A model generated the notes under the pieces. That model was not told the DNA's origin and searched no databases. It was given only the letters and a program-made list of their open reading frames with translations. The position numbers and the translations under genes are program-made. From Clostridiales bacterium (lineage in GTDB: Bacteria; Bacillota; Clostridia; TANB77; CAG-508): 51,803 bases of DNA. This document shows positions 7,496-15,787 of this stretch, in pieces. The DNA is taken from assembly GCA_003525075.1 (NCBI GenBank), contig DQFO01000021.1, forward strand, positions 160,692 to 212,494, in the 5' to 3' direction. Each line of letters begins with the position of its first letter. Position 1 is the first letter of the stretch.

Positions 7496-9022
7496 TTAAT
7501 TAAAGATTTTAATCTTCTTATTTATCTTATTCTTTTCAATATTGTTTATTATAAATTTTTCTTCTGAAATATTTTCATCAAATAATTGAAAATATTTTTT
7601 ATCATATTCTGCAAAAATTTTATAATATAATTCTTTTAAATCAATTATCCTTGTTTCAAATATGTGTGTCCATACTTCGAATGGCACTTCTTTTGATACT
7701 ATTTTTTCTTTTTTTCCTATTTTTATTAGTTCTTTTTCAATTTCTGTTATTTCTTCTTTTAATTCTGAAATATCTTTTATTGAATCTTGAGTATTAAATG
7801 GTATTAACATATAATATCTAAATTTATATATTAAATTTAATAATGTGTCTTTGTTGGCATTTTTTATTTCTTGTTTAAAACATTCCAAAAAAGTAATTAC
7901 AAATTTTAAATAAACTTCTTTTTGTTCTTCTTCTGTATAATATATTGTTTCTAACAAATTTTTCTTTTGAGTTATTTTTTCCTTGCTTTCTACATAATTA
8001 TATGGCAATAATTTAAAATTTATATCTTCAATATTTTTTAAATTTTCTTGTTTTTTTGCATTTAATTGTTGCCTTAATACTCTTACACTAAAAACCTTTT
8101 TTTCTATTGGAACTCCTTCATTGACTTTTTGATATTGATTTTTTAATTCTTTTTCTGAACTTAATATTTTTTGAATTACTGCAATTTCTTTTTCTGCTTT
8201 CTTTTTTTCTTCCGTCAATTCAGTAATATATTGTTCAACATTAGTTCTCTTTTTTATATCATTATCAATTTCATTTAATTGTTGTATCTTTTCTGATTTA
8301 AAGTCTATGTCTTGTTCAATTTCATTCATTATAGCAATTTTTTCAATTATTTCATATAATTTTTTTGCATTTTCAATTCCATATTTATTTGAAATTTGTT
8401 CTTTAAACATACTATAATAATCTATTATTCCATCTGTATCAAAACTCCAATTATCCATAAATTCTTCTCCAAGTAATATTTGGAGTATTTGATATACAAG
8501 ATTTGAACTTATACTTTCTATTTCTGTTTTTATTGTTGTCCATGACCAACCATTAAAATCTCTTAATACTTCTACTCTATCTAAACTCTTTCCTGTCATT
8601 ATTAGATTTGATAATGGTTCTGAAATAATTTCATATTTGCTATTTACTATTTTATTATTATTTATACTTTTTTCTATTGCATATAATATTTTTTCTTCAA
8701 TTGGATATGTTATTATCTGATTTTCATCAATATAAAATTTATTTTTTTCTAAGCTCTTTTTTATTTTTTCTTCTTCGATCTTTTCATTAAAGCTTACTGT
8801 TACAATTTTATTACATTTTCTTTTTATATTTTTATTAATTTCATCTACATATTCTTTTTTGTTTCTTTGAATTACTTTAGCATTTTGATAATCTTTATAT
8901 GATACATCTATTTTGTACAAAATTCCTTGGAGAAGATTTTTAGTTCTTTCATCTACATCTTTTTGAGCTAATACATTTTCTAAGATTTCATTACTGTCTT
9001 TTTTTATAAATTTTTCTAACAT
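7496..9022 (-). CDS. Conserved-looking cytosolic coiled-coil protein, function unknown
   Basis: This 508-residue protein is not recognised. It is Lys/Glu/Ile-rich, has no signal peptide or membrane segment, and contains long heptad-like stretches (about 240-300 and 310-350). A less charged core (about 130-215) contains DFNGWSWTTIKTEI and LLGEEFMDNWSFDTDG. GGAGGAGAAGAT upstream fixes the start. It sits 25 bases after ftsK and 18 bases before the beta-CASP gene, so it is probably part of that operon. Confidence 0.75.
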   Translation of the reverse strand: MLEKFIKKDSNEILENVLAQKDVDERTKNLLQGILYKIDVSYKDYQNAKVIQRNKKEYVDEINKNIKRKCNKIVTVSFNEKIEEEKIKKSLEKNKFYIDENQIITYPIEEKILYAIEKSINNNKIVNSKYEIISEPLSNLIMTGKSLDRVEVLRDFNGWSWTTIKTEIESISSNLVYQILQILLGEEFMDNWSFDTDGIIDYYSMFKEQISNKYGIENAKKLYEIIEKIAIMNEIEQDIDFKSEKIQQLNEIDNDIKKRTNVEQYITELTEEKKKAEKEIAVIQKILSSEKELKNQYQKVNEGVPIEKKVFSVRVLRQQLNAKKQENLKNIEDINFKLLPYNYVESKEKITQKKNLLETIYYTEEEQKEVYLKFVITFLECFKQEIKNANKDTLLNLIYKFRYYMLIPFNTQDSIKDISELKEEITEIEKELIKIGKKEKIVSKEVPFEVWTHIFETRIIDLKELYYKIFAEYDKKYFQLFDENISEEKFIINNIEKNKINKKIKIFN

Positions 9023-9046
9023 ATCTTCTCCTCCTTTCTTTTGTAT

Positions 9047-11542
9047 CTATTCTTTATTATCTTCAGATGGAGTTCCCATTTTTAATTCTTCCCATCTTTC
9101 TTTTGACATTAATACTTGACGTGGTTTACTTCCTTGATATCCTGAAATAATTCCTCTTTCTTCCATTTGATCTATTATTCTTCCAGCTCTTGCATATCCT
9201 ACATTAAATTTTCTTTGAATGAATGATGTTGAGGCTTGACCTGTTTCTACAACTAAATCAATTGCTTCCATTAAATGTTCATCTGTATTATCATCTGGAT
9301 CTTTTGAGTTTGTATCTTGAATTTCTTTATCTGTTTTTCCACTTTTTTCTATTGAGTCTAATATATCTTCATTATATGTTGCTTCACCATTTGTTTTTAC
9401 AAATGATACAATTTTTTCTACTTCTTCATCAGATACAAATGCTCCTTGAATTCTTGTTGGTTTTGCTGCTCCTGTTGGATAATATAACATATCACCTTTT
9501 CCTAATAATTTTTCTGCTCCTACTTGATCTAATATTGTTCTTGAATCTACTTGTGAAGATACTGCAAAAGCAATTCTTGAAGGTATGTTTGCTTTTATTA
9601 TACCTGTGATTACATCAACAGATGGTCTTTGTGTTGCTATTATTAAGTGCATTCCTGCTGCTCTTGCTTTTTGTGCTAAACGACAAATTGAGTCTTCTAC
9701 TTCTTTTGCTGCAACCATCATTAAATCTGCTAACTCATCTATTATAATTAATATTTGTGGTAATTTTCCAACACCTTCTTCTTTTTCTATTAATGCATTA
9801 TATCCTTTTAAATCTCTTACACCTTTTTGTGCAAATAAATTATATCTATTATCCATCTCTTGTACAGCCCATGCTAATGCACCTGCTGCTTTTTTGGGAT
9901 CTGTTACTACTGGTATTAATAAATGTGGTATTCCATTATATACTGATAATTCGACTACTTTTGGGTCTACCATTACAAGTTTTACTTCACTTGGTTTTGC
10001 TTTATATATTATACTTGTTATTATTGTATTTATACAAACACTCTTTCCTGAACCTGTTGAACCTGCAATTAATGTGTGTGGCATTTTTGCCATATCTGCA
10101 ATTGCTACTTTTCCTGCAACATCTTTTCCTAATGCTACACTCATTTTTGATTTGCTTTCAGCAAATTCGTCTGATTCTAATACATCTCTTAAATGTACCA
10201 TTTCTTTTTCTTGATTTGGTACTTCTATTCCTACTGCTTGTTTTCCAGGAATTGGTGCTTCTATTCTAATTGTTTCAGCTGCTAAATTTAATGCAATATC
10301 ATCTGCTAGATTTGCAATTTTACTAACTCTTACACCTTCAGCTGGTTTTAATTCATATCTTGTTATTGCTGGTCCTACTGTTACATTTTCTACTTTTGCT
10401 TGAACTCCAAAACTATATAATGTTTTTTGTAATCTTGTTGCAACATCTGTTAATGCTTTTGCCCCACCTTTTATAGTCTTTTTTTCACCTTTACTTAATA
10501 TTTCTATTGGAGGATATTGATAATTTTCATCTTCTACTATCATTGCATGTTCAAGCTGTAAAACTTGTTTTGTTTTATCTTCTTTTTGCTCTTCCTCTTT
10601 TTTAAATAAATCATTTTCTATATAGTCTGGATCTATATTTTCTTTTTCTACAATTGTACTTGCTACATTTGCAATACTTGATTTTCCTTTTTTCTTTTCT
10701 TTTGTTAATGGTATTAAATCATCTTTTCCATGTTTGAATTTTGTAAGTCCATTTTCGTCTATTTCTTCTATTGCTCTTCCATTAAGATTAATTTTTATTT
10801 GTCCTTCACTATCTTCTTCTGTATTTTCTAAATATGCTTTTCTATTTTCTTCTCTTAGTTTAGCTTTCATCTCTTTTTTGCTTAATTTTTCTGTATCACC
10901 TTTTTCTTTCATCATTGCCATTTTTTCTAATTTTTCTTGATGTCTAGCTTCTTTTTCTTCCATCTTCAACTCATGTTTGTTTTTACTATTCTCTACACCA
11001 GACTGAATTATCGCTCTTATTATTTCTGCAACATCAATTCCAAATGTTGTTGCAAATAAAATTACTGCTGCCCCTATACTTACTATAATTGTTCCGATTT
11101 TTCCAAATAATCTAAATAATGGAACTGCTGCAATTGTTCCTAATGCTCCTCCTCCAATATTGTTTTCTCCTAATTGATATGCATCTTTTACTATTTCTGA
11201 TATATTTTGTTCTATATTTATTTCACCATTATATATTTGATATACACTTAATATTACAGCAATAAATATTAACAATAATACATATTGACCTATTTTTGAT
11301 GATATATATCCATCATCATCTATACATGCCATTTTTATTGCAACAGCAAATGCTCCTAATGGTAATATATATTTTAATATTCCTATCATTCCTCCAAAGA
11401 AATCACTTAAGGCAATTCCAATTGCTCCTGATTGTGCATATATTAATACTGTTAATAATACACTTAAAATAATTACTACTATTAGTGATATGTCTTGTTT
11501 TTTCTGTTGTTTCTTCTTTTTACTACTTTTTCTTTTTGCCAT
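9047..11542 (-). CDS. ftsK: DNA translocase FtsK/SpoIIIE
   Basis: FtsK/SpoIIIE pumps DNA across the division or sporulation septum. The 831-residue protein has the expected plan: N-terminal membrane domain with about four segments (18-36, 50-72, 86-102, 130-168), a charged coiled linker (about 185-345), the alpha/beta motor with Walker A AGSTGSGKS (493-501) and Walker B IIIDELADL, and a C-terminal gamma winged helix (DLVVETGQASTSFIQRKFNVGYARAGRIIDQMEERG) that reads orienting DNA sites. In a spore former this is likely the SpoIIIE-type pump, but the two functions cannot be separated from sequence. GGAAGGGG provides the ribosome binding site. Confidence 0.95.
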   Translation of the reverse strand: MAKRKSSKKKKQQKKQDISLIVVIILSVLLTVLIYAQSGAIGIALSDFFGGMIGILKYILPLGAFAVAIKMACIDDDGYISSKIGQYVLLLIFIAVILSVYQIYNGEINIEQNISEIVKDAYQLGENNIGGGALGTIAAVPLFRLFGKIGTIIVSIGAAVILFATTFGIDVAEIIRAIIQSGVENSKNKHELKMEEKEARHQEKLEKMAMMKEKGDTEKLSKKEMKAKLREENRKAYLENTEEDSEGQIKINLNGRAIEEIDENGLTKFKHGKDDLIPLTKEKKKGKSSIANVASTIVEKENIDPDYIENDLFKKEEEQKEDKTKQVLQLEHAMIVEDENYQYPPIEILSKGEKKTIKGGAKALTDVATRLQKTLYSFGVQAKVENVTVGPAITRYELKPAEGVRVSKIANLADDIALNLAAETIRIEAPIPGKQAVGIEVPNQEKEMVHLRDVLESDEFAESKSKMSVALGKDVAGKVAIADMAKMPHTLIAGSTGSGKSVCINTIITSIIYKAKPSEVKLVMVDPKVVELSVYNGIPHLLIPVVTDPKKAAGALAWAVQEMDNRYNLFAQKGVRDLKGYNALIEKEEGVGKLPQILIIIDELADLMMVAAKEVEDSICRLAQKARAAGMHLIIATQRPSVDVITGIIKANIPSRIAFAVSSQVDSRTILDQVGAEKLLGKGDMLYYPTGAAKPTRIQGAFVSDEEVEKIVSFVKTNGEATYNEDILDSIEKSGKTDKEIQDTNSKDPDDNTDEHLMEAIDLVVETGQASTSFIQRKFNVGYARAGRIIDQMEERGIISGYQGSKPRQVLMSKERWEELKMGTPSEDNKE

Positions 11543-11587
11543 TTCTCTACCCCTTCCAGTATTTTACTTTCCTTTAAACTTTGATGA

Positions 11588-11675
11588 GGACACACCTTAT
11601 GTGAATAAACATAAGGGTGTCCCCATTCTTTTTTGATCCTAATATTTATACTATGGGGACGGGTTTATAAAACCT
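11588..11675. repeat. Nested inverted repeats with GGGGAC cores (REP/MITE-like)
   Basis: A 14-bp stem with one bulge (11588-11602 with 11609-11622) is followed by a second pairing of GTCCCCAT (11619-11626) with ATGGGGAC (11652-11659) and a small GGTTT/AAACC hairpin. The GC-rich GGGGACGGGTT phrase differs from its surroundings and resembles REP-type palindromes of Firmicutes. It may also terminate transcription after the gene at 11688. Confidence 0.45.
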
Positions 11676-11687
11676 ATCCTTTTTAGA

Positions 11688-12191
11688 TTATTGCAATTCT
11701 TTTTTGCTATCTTGAATTGTTTTTATTGTTCCTTCTAATGACATTTGCATTATATTTGCTGCTTCACTTATATCTTTTTCTAATTTTGCCAATGAATCTG
11801 TTAATACTTTTTCTGTTGAATTTAATAAATTATTTGCATATTCTTTCGTTCCTTGTGAAATTTCTCTTGACATCTCATTTGCTGTTTCTATTATTTCTGC
11901 TTTTTGTTCATATGCTTTTCTTGTAATTTCATGTTCATCAATCATTGATATTATTCTATTTTCAGCTTCTTTAACAATTCCATCAGCTTCTTTTTGAGCT
12001 TCTGCTAATATTCTTTGTCTTTCTTCTTTTACCCATTTAGCTTGTTTTAATTCGTCTGGCAATTTTATTCTTATTTCTTTTATTATTTCTAATAATTCTT
12101 CTTTGTCAACCATTGTTTTATTGGTAAAAGGTAGTCCCTTACTATTTTCTAATATATCTTCTAAAGTTTCTAATAATGTGAATATTTCCAT
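11688..12191 (-). CDS. Coiled-coil ATPase subunit-B-like protein
   Basis: This 167-residue soluble protein is nearly all helix: a short N-terminal segment (MEIFTLLETLEDILENS) then a long Ala/Glu/Lys-rich coiled coil (about 55-165) like that of F- or V-type ATPase stalk subunits. Such proteins next to rsmD are commonly found in Firmicutes and annotated as ATPase-like; a true ATPase role is doubtful because no other ATPase gene is near and there is no membrane anchor. The start follows AAAGGGGTAAAAA. It begins 3 bases after the rsmD stop codon, so is co-transcribed and likely coupled with it. Confidence 0.65.
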   Translation of the reverse strand: MEIFTLLETLEDILENSKGLPFTNKTMVDKEELLEIIKEIRIKLPDELKQAKWVKEERQRILAEAQKEADGIVKEAENRIISMIDEHEITRKAYEQKAEIIETANEMSREISQGTKEYANNLLNSTEKVLTDSLAKLEKDISEAANIMQMSLEGTIKTIQDSKKELQ

Positions 12192-12194
12192 TTT

Positions 12195-12770
12195 TTACCC
12201 CTTTCTAGGTATTTGTGTTTTTCTATATTTTAAGAATATTATTGTTGCTCTTCCATATTTTCTTTTATCAGTAATTTCAACATCCATTTTTTCTATTTGA
12301 TTTAATATTCTTGTTTCATCATCTGTTTCAACTATAATTTTAGTATTTTCATTAACCAATTCATATTCAATAATTTTTTCAAGTGATATTTTTATGAAGT
12401 CTGTAGCATATGGTGGATCTATATATATAATATCAAATTTTTGATTTTGTAATCTTTCAACTAATTTGGTAAATTCCATATTATATACTTCTACTTTTTC
12501 TTCAAAATGAGTTTTTTGTACATTTTGTTTTATAATCTTTATAGCATCTTTTGAACTATCACATAAAACAGCTCTTTTAGCTCCTCTACTTAAAAATTCT
12601 AAACCTATTGCTCCACTTCCTGAAAATAAATCTAACACAGTGGAATCCTCAATATCATTTTGTATTATATTAAATAGTGATTCTTTTACTCTGTCTAATG
12701 TTGGTCTTGTTGCAGTTCCATCTAATGTATATAATTTTGTTCCTCTTGCTTTTCCACTTATTATTCTCAT
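12195..12770 (-). CDS. rsmD: 16S rRNA (guanine966-N2)-methyltransferase RsmD
   Basis: RsmD methylates G966 of 16S rRNA using S-adenosylmethionine. The Rossmann fold shows the SAM-binding VLDLFSGSGAIGLEFLSRG and the catalytic IYIDPPYA motif. The family nearly always begins MRIISGKARG, so the ATG at 12770 is preferred over an upstream ATG at 12791; AAAGGT lies 14 bases ahead, a rather long spacing. It is preceded by its own promoter and a 16-bp palindrome. Confidence 0.93.
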   Translation of the reverse strand: MRIISGKARGTKLYTLDGTATRPTLDRVKESLFNIIQNDIEDSTVLDLFSGSGAIGLEFLSRGAKRAVLCDSSKDAIKIIKQNVQKTHFEEKVEVYNMEFTKLVERLQNQKFDIIYIDPPYATDFIKISLEKIIEYELVNENTKIIVETDDETRILNQIEKMDVEITDKRKYGRATIIFLKYRKTQIPRKG

Positions 12771-12803
12771 ATTTATAATGTTACCTTTCATTCATATATT
12801 ACT

Positions 12804-12831
12804 ATTTTATCCTTTTTTTGTATAATGTCAA
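12804..12831 (-). promoter_or_regulatory. Sigma-A promoter of rsmD
   Basis: Minus strand: perfect -35 TTGACA (12826-12831), 16-base spacer, -10 TAAAAT (12804-12809). Two TGTTACA motifs lie just upstream (around 12848-12854 and 12869-12875). Confidence 0.75.
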
Positions 12832-12857
12832 TAGTCTTAATAAAATTGTAACATACA

Positions 12858-12903
12858 TTTAATACTTTTGTAACATTTTTTCAAATATTACAAAAGTATT
12901 AAA
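12858..12903. repeat. 16-bp palindrome with TTACAAAA arms upstream of rsmD
   Basis: Arms 12858-12873 and 12888-12903 pair perfectly around a 14-base loop. No T run follows on either strand, so it is a poor terminator. A closely similar palindrome lies upstream of the sepF promoter. Confidence 0.65.
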
Positions 12904-12907
12904 ATGA

Positions 12908-13312
12908 TTAGTTTGTAAAGTTTCCTGATGTATCAATACCAAATGTATCTATTTTCTTTTTCTTTTCTTGATCTCTATAAACAACTACAGTATATTGACC
13001 TCTTCCACTATCATCATATGCAAGAAAATTTGTAATTTCATATGCACCATTAATATGTTTATCCAAATATTTTTCAAATATATCTCTTTCTAACATTCCT
13101 TTATCACTTGCAAGTAATGCTTCTTGAATTGCTATTCTTACAGAATCTTTTGCTTCTTTATATTCTGTTGCAGTTTTTACATCTTTAGCTTGTCCAATTG
13201 AACTGTCTTGCCCATCTAATGATGATAAAGAAACTCCTGCTATTATCAACATTACAACAATTGTAACTGTTAATGCAATTAATGTTATACCATTTTCTTT
13301 TCTATTTCTCAT
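12908..13312 (-). CDS. Type IV pilin-like protein (stand-alone)
   Basis: A short basic leader (MRNRKENG) precedes ITLIALTVTIVVMLIIAG, a prepilin-type cleavage site and hydrophobic helix; the mature part is a small acidic, mixed alpha/beta domain (about 30-134) ending in a strand-rich segment. The start at 13312 has AAAGGAAAAA upstream; an ATG at 13327 would place that site inside the gene. Position 5 of the mature protein is Ala rather than the usual Glu. It is outside the pilus operon and follows divIVA after a terminator-like hairpin. Whether it enters the pilus is not shown. Confidence 0.75.
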   Translation of the reverse strand: MRNRKENGITLIALTVTIVVMLIIAGVSLSSLDGQDSSIGQAKDVKTATEYKEAKDSVRIAIQEALLASDKGMLERDIFEKYLDKHINGAYEITNFLAYDDSGRGQYTVVVYRDQEKKKKIDTFGIDTSGNFTN

Positions 13313-13343
13313 ATTTTTTCCTTTCATAATTATATTTCAAAAA

Positions 13344-13369
13344 AAATAGCAAGAAAAGTCTTGCTATTT
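13344..13369 (-). terminator. Terminator after divIVA
   Basis: On the minus strand a 10-bp stem (13360-13369 with 13344-13353) is followed by TTTTTTTG. It overlaps the divIVA stop codon and separates that gene from the pilin-like gene. Confidence 0.75.
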
Positions 13370-13859
13370 ATTCTTCTTCATCTTGATTTATCTCTTTAAT
13401 TAATTCTTCTTGAGAAATTAATAATGATTCCATTTTTGCTTTATATACATCAAATTGTTTTTTTACATCTTCAAATCTTCTCTCTTTAATAGCAATTTGT
13501 TTCTCAATTTCATCTAATTTTTTTAGAGATGCTTCATTTTCTTCTTGTTGAATTTCACTAGCCTTGTTTCTAGCTTCTGCTATTAGTTGATCAGCTTGTT
13601 GTTTTGCTGCTATTTTTACTTCTTCTGCTGTTGTTTGAGCCATTACTAATGTATTTTGTAATGTTTTCTCTAAGTTTTTATATTGTTCTAAATCTTTTGT
13701 TAATTTTTCTATTTTATCATTTGCTTCTGCTAATTCTTTATAATTTTTCTCATAATCAACAACTAATTCGTCTAGAAAATCATCAACATCTTCTACATTA
13801 TATCCATTCATCATTTGTTTGCTGAATTTTTTATTTTCTATATCTAATGGTGTAATCAT
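13368..13859 (-). CDS. divIVA: DivIVA-domain protein
   Basis: DivIVA family proteins bind curved membrane at poles and septa and recruit partners. The N-terminal signature MITPLDIENKKFSKQMMNGY followed by NVEDVDDFLDELVVDYEKNY is diagnostic, and the rest (about 45-160) is coiled coil. At about 163 residues it is a normal length. The ATG at 13859 is chosen because GGAGGA lies 7 bases ahead; the ATG five codons upstream is inside that site. It follows sepF by 25 bases, the common Firmicutes arrangement. Confidence 0.92.
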   Translation of the reverse strand: MITPLDIENKKFSKQMMNGYNVEDVDDFLDELVVDYEKNYKELAEANDKIEKLTKDLEQYKNLEKTLQNTLVMAQTTAEEVKIAAKQQADQLIAEARNKASEIQQEENEASLKKLDEIEKQIAIKERRFEDVKKQFDVYKAKMESLLISQEELIKEINQDEEE

Positions 13860-13884
13860 ATTAGAATCCTCCATTTCTTTGAAT

Positions 13885-14376
13885 TTAATTTATATTGTTG
13901 TTTTTTAACCAAGAAACAGATAATTTATTTTTTATTTCTTCTCTTGCCATTTCATTTGTGATCTCATAATTCATTGGTGCAATTAAGAATATTGAATTTG
14001 ATATCTTTTGTATATGTCCATCTAGTGCATATACTCCACCACTAATAAAGTCAACAATTCTTCTTGCAACTTCTTTACTAACATATTCTAAATTTACTAT
14101 TACAGACTTTTTCTCTTTTAATAAACTGCATATTTCTTCAGATTGTTCGAAAGTAGTTGGTTGTGAAATTACCATCTTTATTGCTTGTGATTGTTGTGTC
14201 ATAGGTACAACTTTACTCTTTCTTCCAAAAAACTTTTTGTCTTCTTCTTCATCTTCATAATTATTATCATATGTATCTACATCATAATCTTCATCTTCAA
14301 TGTCTTCCGCTTCTGATTGATTATTATTGTTCATACCAATAACACCCCAGATTTTGTCCATTATAGCTCCTGCCAT
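13885..14376 (-). CDS. sepF: Cell division protein SepF
   Basis: SepF anchors and bundles FtsZ at the septum. The N-terminal amphipathic membrane helix (MAGAIMDKIWGVIG), the acidic flexible linker (about 18-55) and the C-terminal SepF/DUF552 domain (KVVPMT, then VNLEYVSKEVARRIVDFISGG and FLIAPMNYEI) are all present. The ATG at 14376 is preceded by AGGAGG at ideal distance; the longer frame from 14469 would put the promoter inside the gene. A promoter and a palindrome lie upstream. Confidence 0.93.
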   Translation of the reverse strand: MAGAIMDKIWGVIGMNNNNQSEAEDIEDEDYDVDTYDNNYEDEEEDKKFFGRKSKVVPMTQQSQAIKMVISQPTTFEQSEEICSLLKEKKSVIVNLEYVSKEVARRIVDFISGGVYALDGHIQKISNSIFLIAPMNYEITNEMAREEIKNKLSVSWLKNNNIN

Positions 14377-14451
14377 CTTAAAACCTCCTAATATTTTTAC
14401 ACTTCCGTTTTTATTTGTCAAAATACCTTCTGACTTTTTTAACCTGCATAT

Positions 14452-14480
14452 AGTATCCAACTTTTTCATTCTTTTGTCAA
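14452..14480 (-). promoter_or_regulatory. Sigma-A promoter of sepF-divIVA
   Basis: Minus strand: perfect -35 TTGACA (14475-14480), 17-base spacer, -10 GATACT (14452-14457). Confidence 0.7.
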
Positions 14481-14491
14481 TAGTTTATCTT

Positions 14492-14524
14492 AGTGTTACA
14501 AAAATTTAATATTTTTGTAACACT
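14492..14524. repeat. 14-bp palindrome with GTTACAAAAAT arms upstream of sepF
   Basis: Arms 14492-14505 and 14511-14524 pair perfectly around TTAAT. It sits 12 bases upstream of the sepF -35 element, with a further TGTTACA on its far side. It could be an operator or the end of the upstream transcript; there is no T run directly after the stem. Confidence 0.7.
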
Positions 14525-14536
14525 TCTGTAACATTT

Positions 14537-15769
14537 TTATTTTTGTTTTTTTAATACTATTTCATCATAATTAACTATTTTTTTATAATTTTTAATATCT
14601 TCTTCACTTACTCCAAGTTCTTGTAATTCTTTTGTTTCATATGACGAAATTATTGAAAAATTTTCATTTTGTTTTTGTATTTTTACATAACTTTTACTTT
14701 CTATACCAGATTTATTTTTTATGACATAATTTATTTCATTATTATTAATAGTTTCAGAATATATTGCCTGATTTGGTACCTTAAATCCTGCTTTTTCCCA
14801 CCATATTATATCTACTGCAATTTTCCTATGATTAATGACCGTTGTACTCATTCTATCCACTTCAAAGATTATAGTTTTTTTTCCACTTCCTTCATTTATT
14901 TGAACTATATCTGCTTTTTCTTCTTCTGTTCCTGATAACCTTAAAGTTACACTATCTCCCACTTTTGCATTATTTCCAAGTTCACTATTTGTTGTAATAG
15001 CTATATAGTATTTAAAGTTATCTATTATTTTTCCACAATCACTACTTGATGATATTATTTGCCCTGTTTTCAAATCTAATCCTTCAAGAAATGTATCTGT
15101 AATTTCCCCTAGATTTTCTGGAGTTAATTTTTCCTCTAATCCATCTACTCTATATGATACTGTACCACTTGCTGGTGATTTTTTATATAAAGCTCCATTT
15201 GTTAACTTTTTTTCATATTCTTCTCTTTCTTTTATCAATTGCTTGATATTTTTATCAGATGTATTTTCTCCTATATATTTTATTTTTTTTGAAATTAACT
15301 CATCTATATTGTCTTTGTACTCTTTGATTTCTTGATAATTTGTTAATTTATTTAATTCTATTAATTTTTCTTCAATTTGGTTTTCTATAACTTTTATATC
15401 TGCTGATGATGGAGATGTTTTATCTTTTTCTAATTCTTCTTGAATTTCATAATCTATTTTCTTTATATTTTCTGTTGTCTCTTTTTCACTTTCTTTATAA
15501 TATCTAAAAACAACCTCATCTTTCGCTACCTTTTGTCCTTCTGTTGTAATAGCATATATTCCATTCAAATTGTCTTCATCTTTTATTACTGTTTCATTTC
15601 TAATAATATAACCAACAGTCTCTTCTTCTTCTTTTATCTCTCCTTTAGTTATTACATATATTTCTGTTGGATGTATTATTAATAATATTACTGCATATGC
15701 GAAATATATTGCTAAACATATACAAAATATTATTGCTAATATTTTCTTAAGTTTTTTCGTTTCCATCAT
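14537..15769 (-). CDS. HlyD-like membrane-anchored protein
   Basis: This 410-residue protein has a single N-terminal membrane segment (about 10-32), a beta-rich stretch (40-90), a central coiled coil (about 100-195), a lipoyl-like KSPASGTVSYRVDGLEE segment and beta-barrel-type C-terminal domains, i.e. the layout of HlyD/membrane-fusion proteins. Its partner transporter is not in the window. Related proteins often sit near sepF in clostridia, so a role in the envelope at division is conceivable but unproven. GGGAG lies very close to the first ATG; the second ATG (next codon) has better spacing. Confidence 0.7.
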   Translation of the reverse strand: MMETKKLKKILAIIFCICLAIYFAYAVILLIIHPTEIYVITKGEIKEEEETVGYIIRNETVIKDEDNLNGIYAITTEGQKVAKDEVVFRYYKESEKETTENIKKIDYEIQEELEKDKTSPSSADIKVIENQIEEKLIELNKLTNYQEIKEYKDNIDELISKKIKYIGENTSDKNIKQLIKEREEYEKKLTNGALYKKSPASGTVSYRVDGLEEKLTPENLGEITDTFLEGLDLKTGQIISSSSDCGKIIDNFKYYIAITTNSELGNNAKVGDSVTLRLSGTEEEKADIVQINEGSGKKTIIFEVDRMSTTVINHRKIAVDIIWWEKAGFKVPNQAIYSETINNNEINYVIKNKSGIESKSYVKIQKQNENFSIISSYETKELQELGVSEEDIKNYKKIVNYDEIVLKKQK

Positions 15770-15787
15770 CTCCCATCATTTTAGATA

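Noticed and set aside
9223..10269. Leu/Phe-rich plus-strand frames opposite ftsK, pilus and other genes
   Set aside because: They are shadows produced by AT-rich minus-strand codons; no ribosome binding sites, and the opposite strand has clear homologous proteins.
14377..14469. Longer sepF frame beginning at 14469
   Set aside because: It would put the -10 element and the AGGAGG site within the coding region; SepF normally starts with the amphipathic helix found after 14376.
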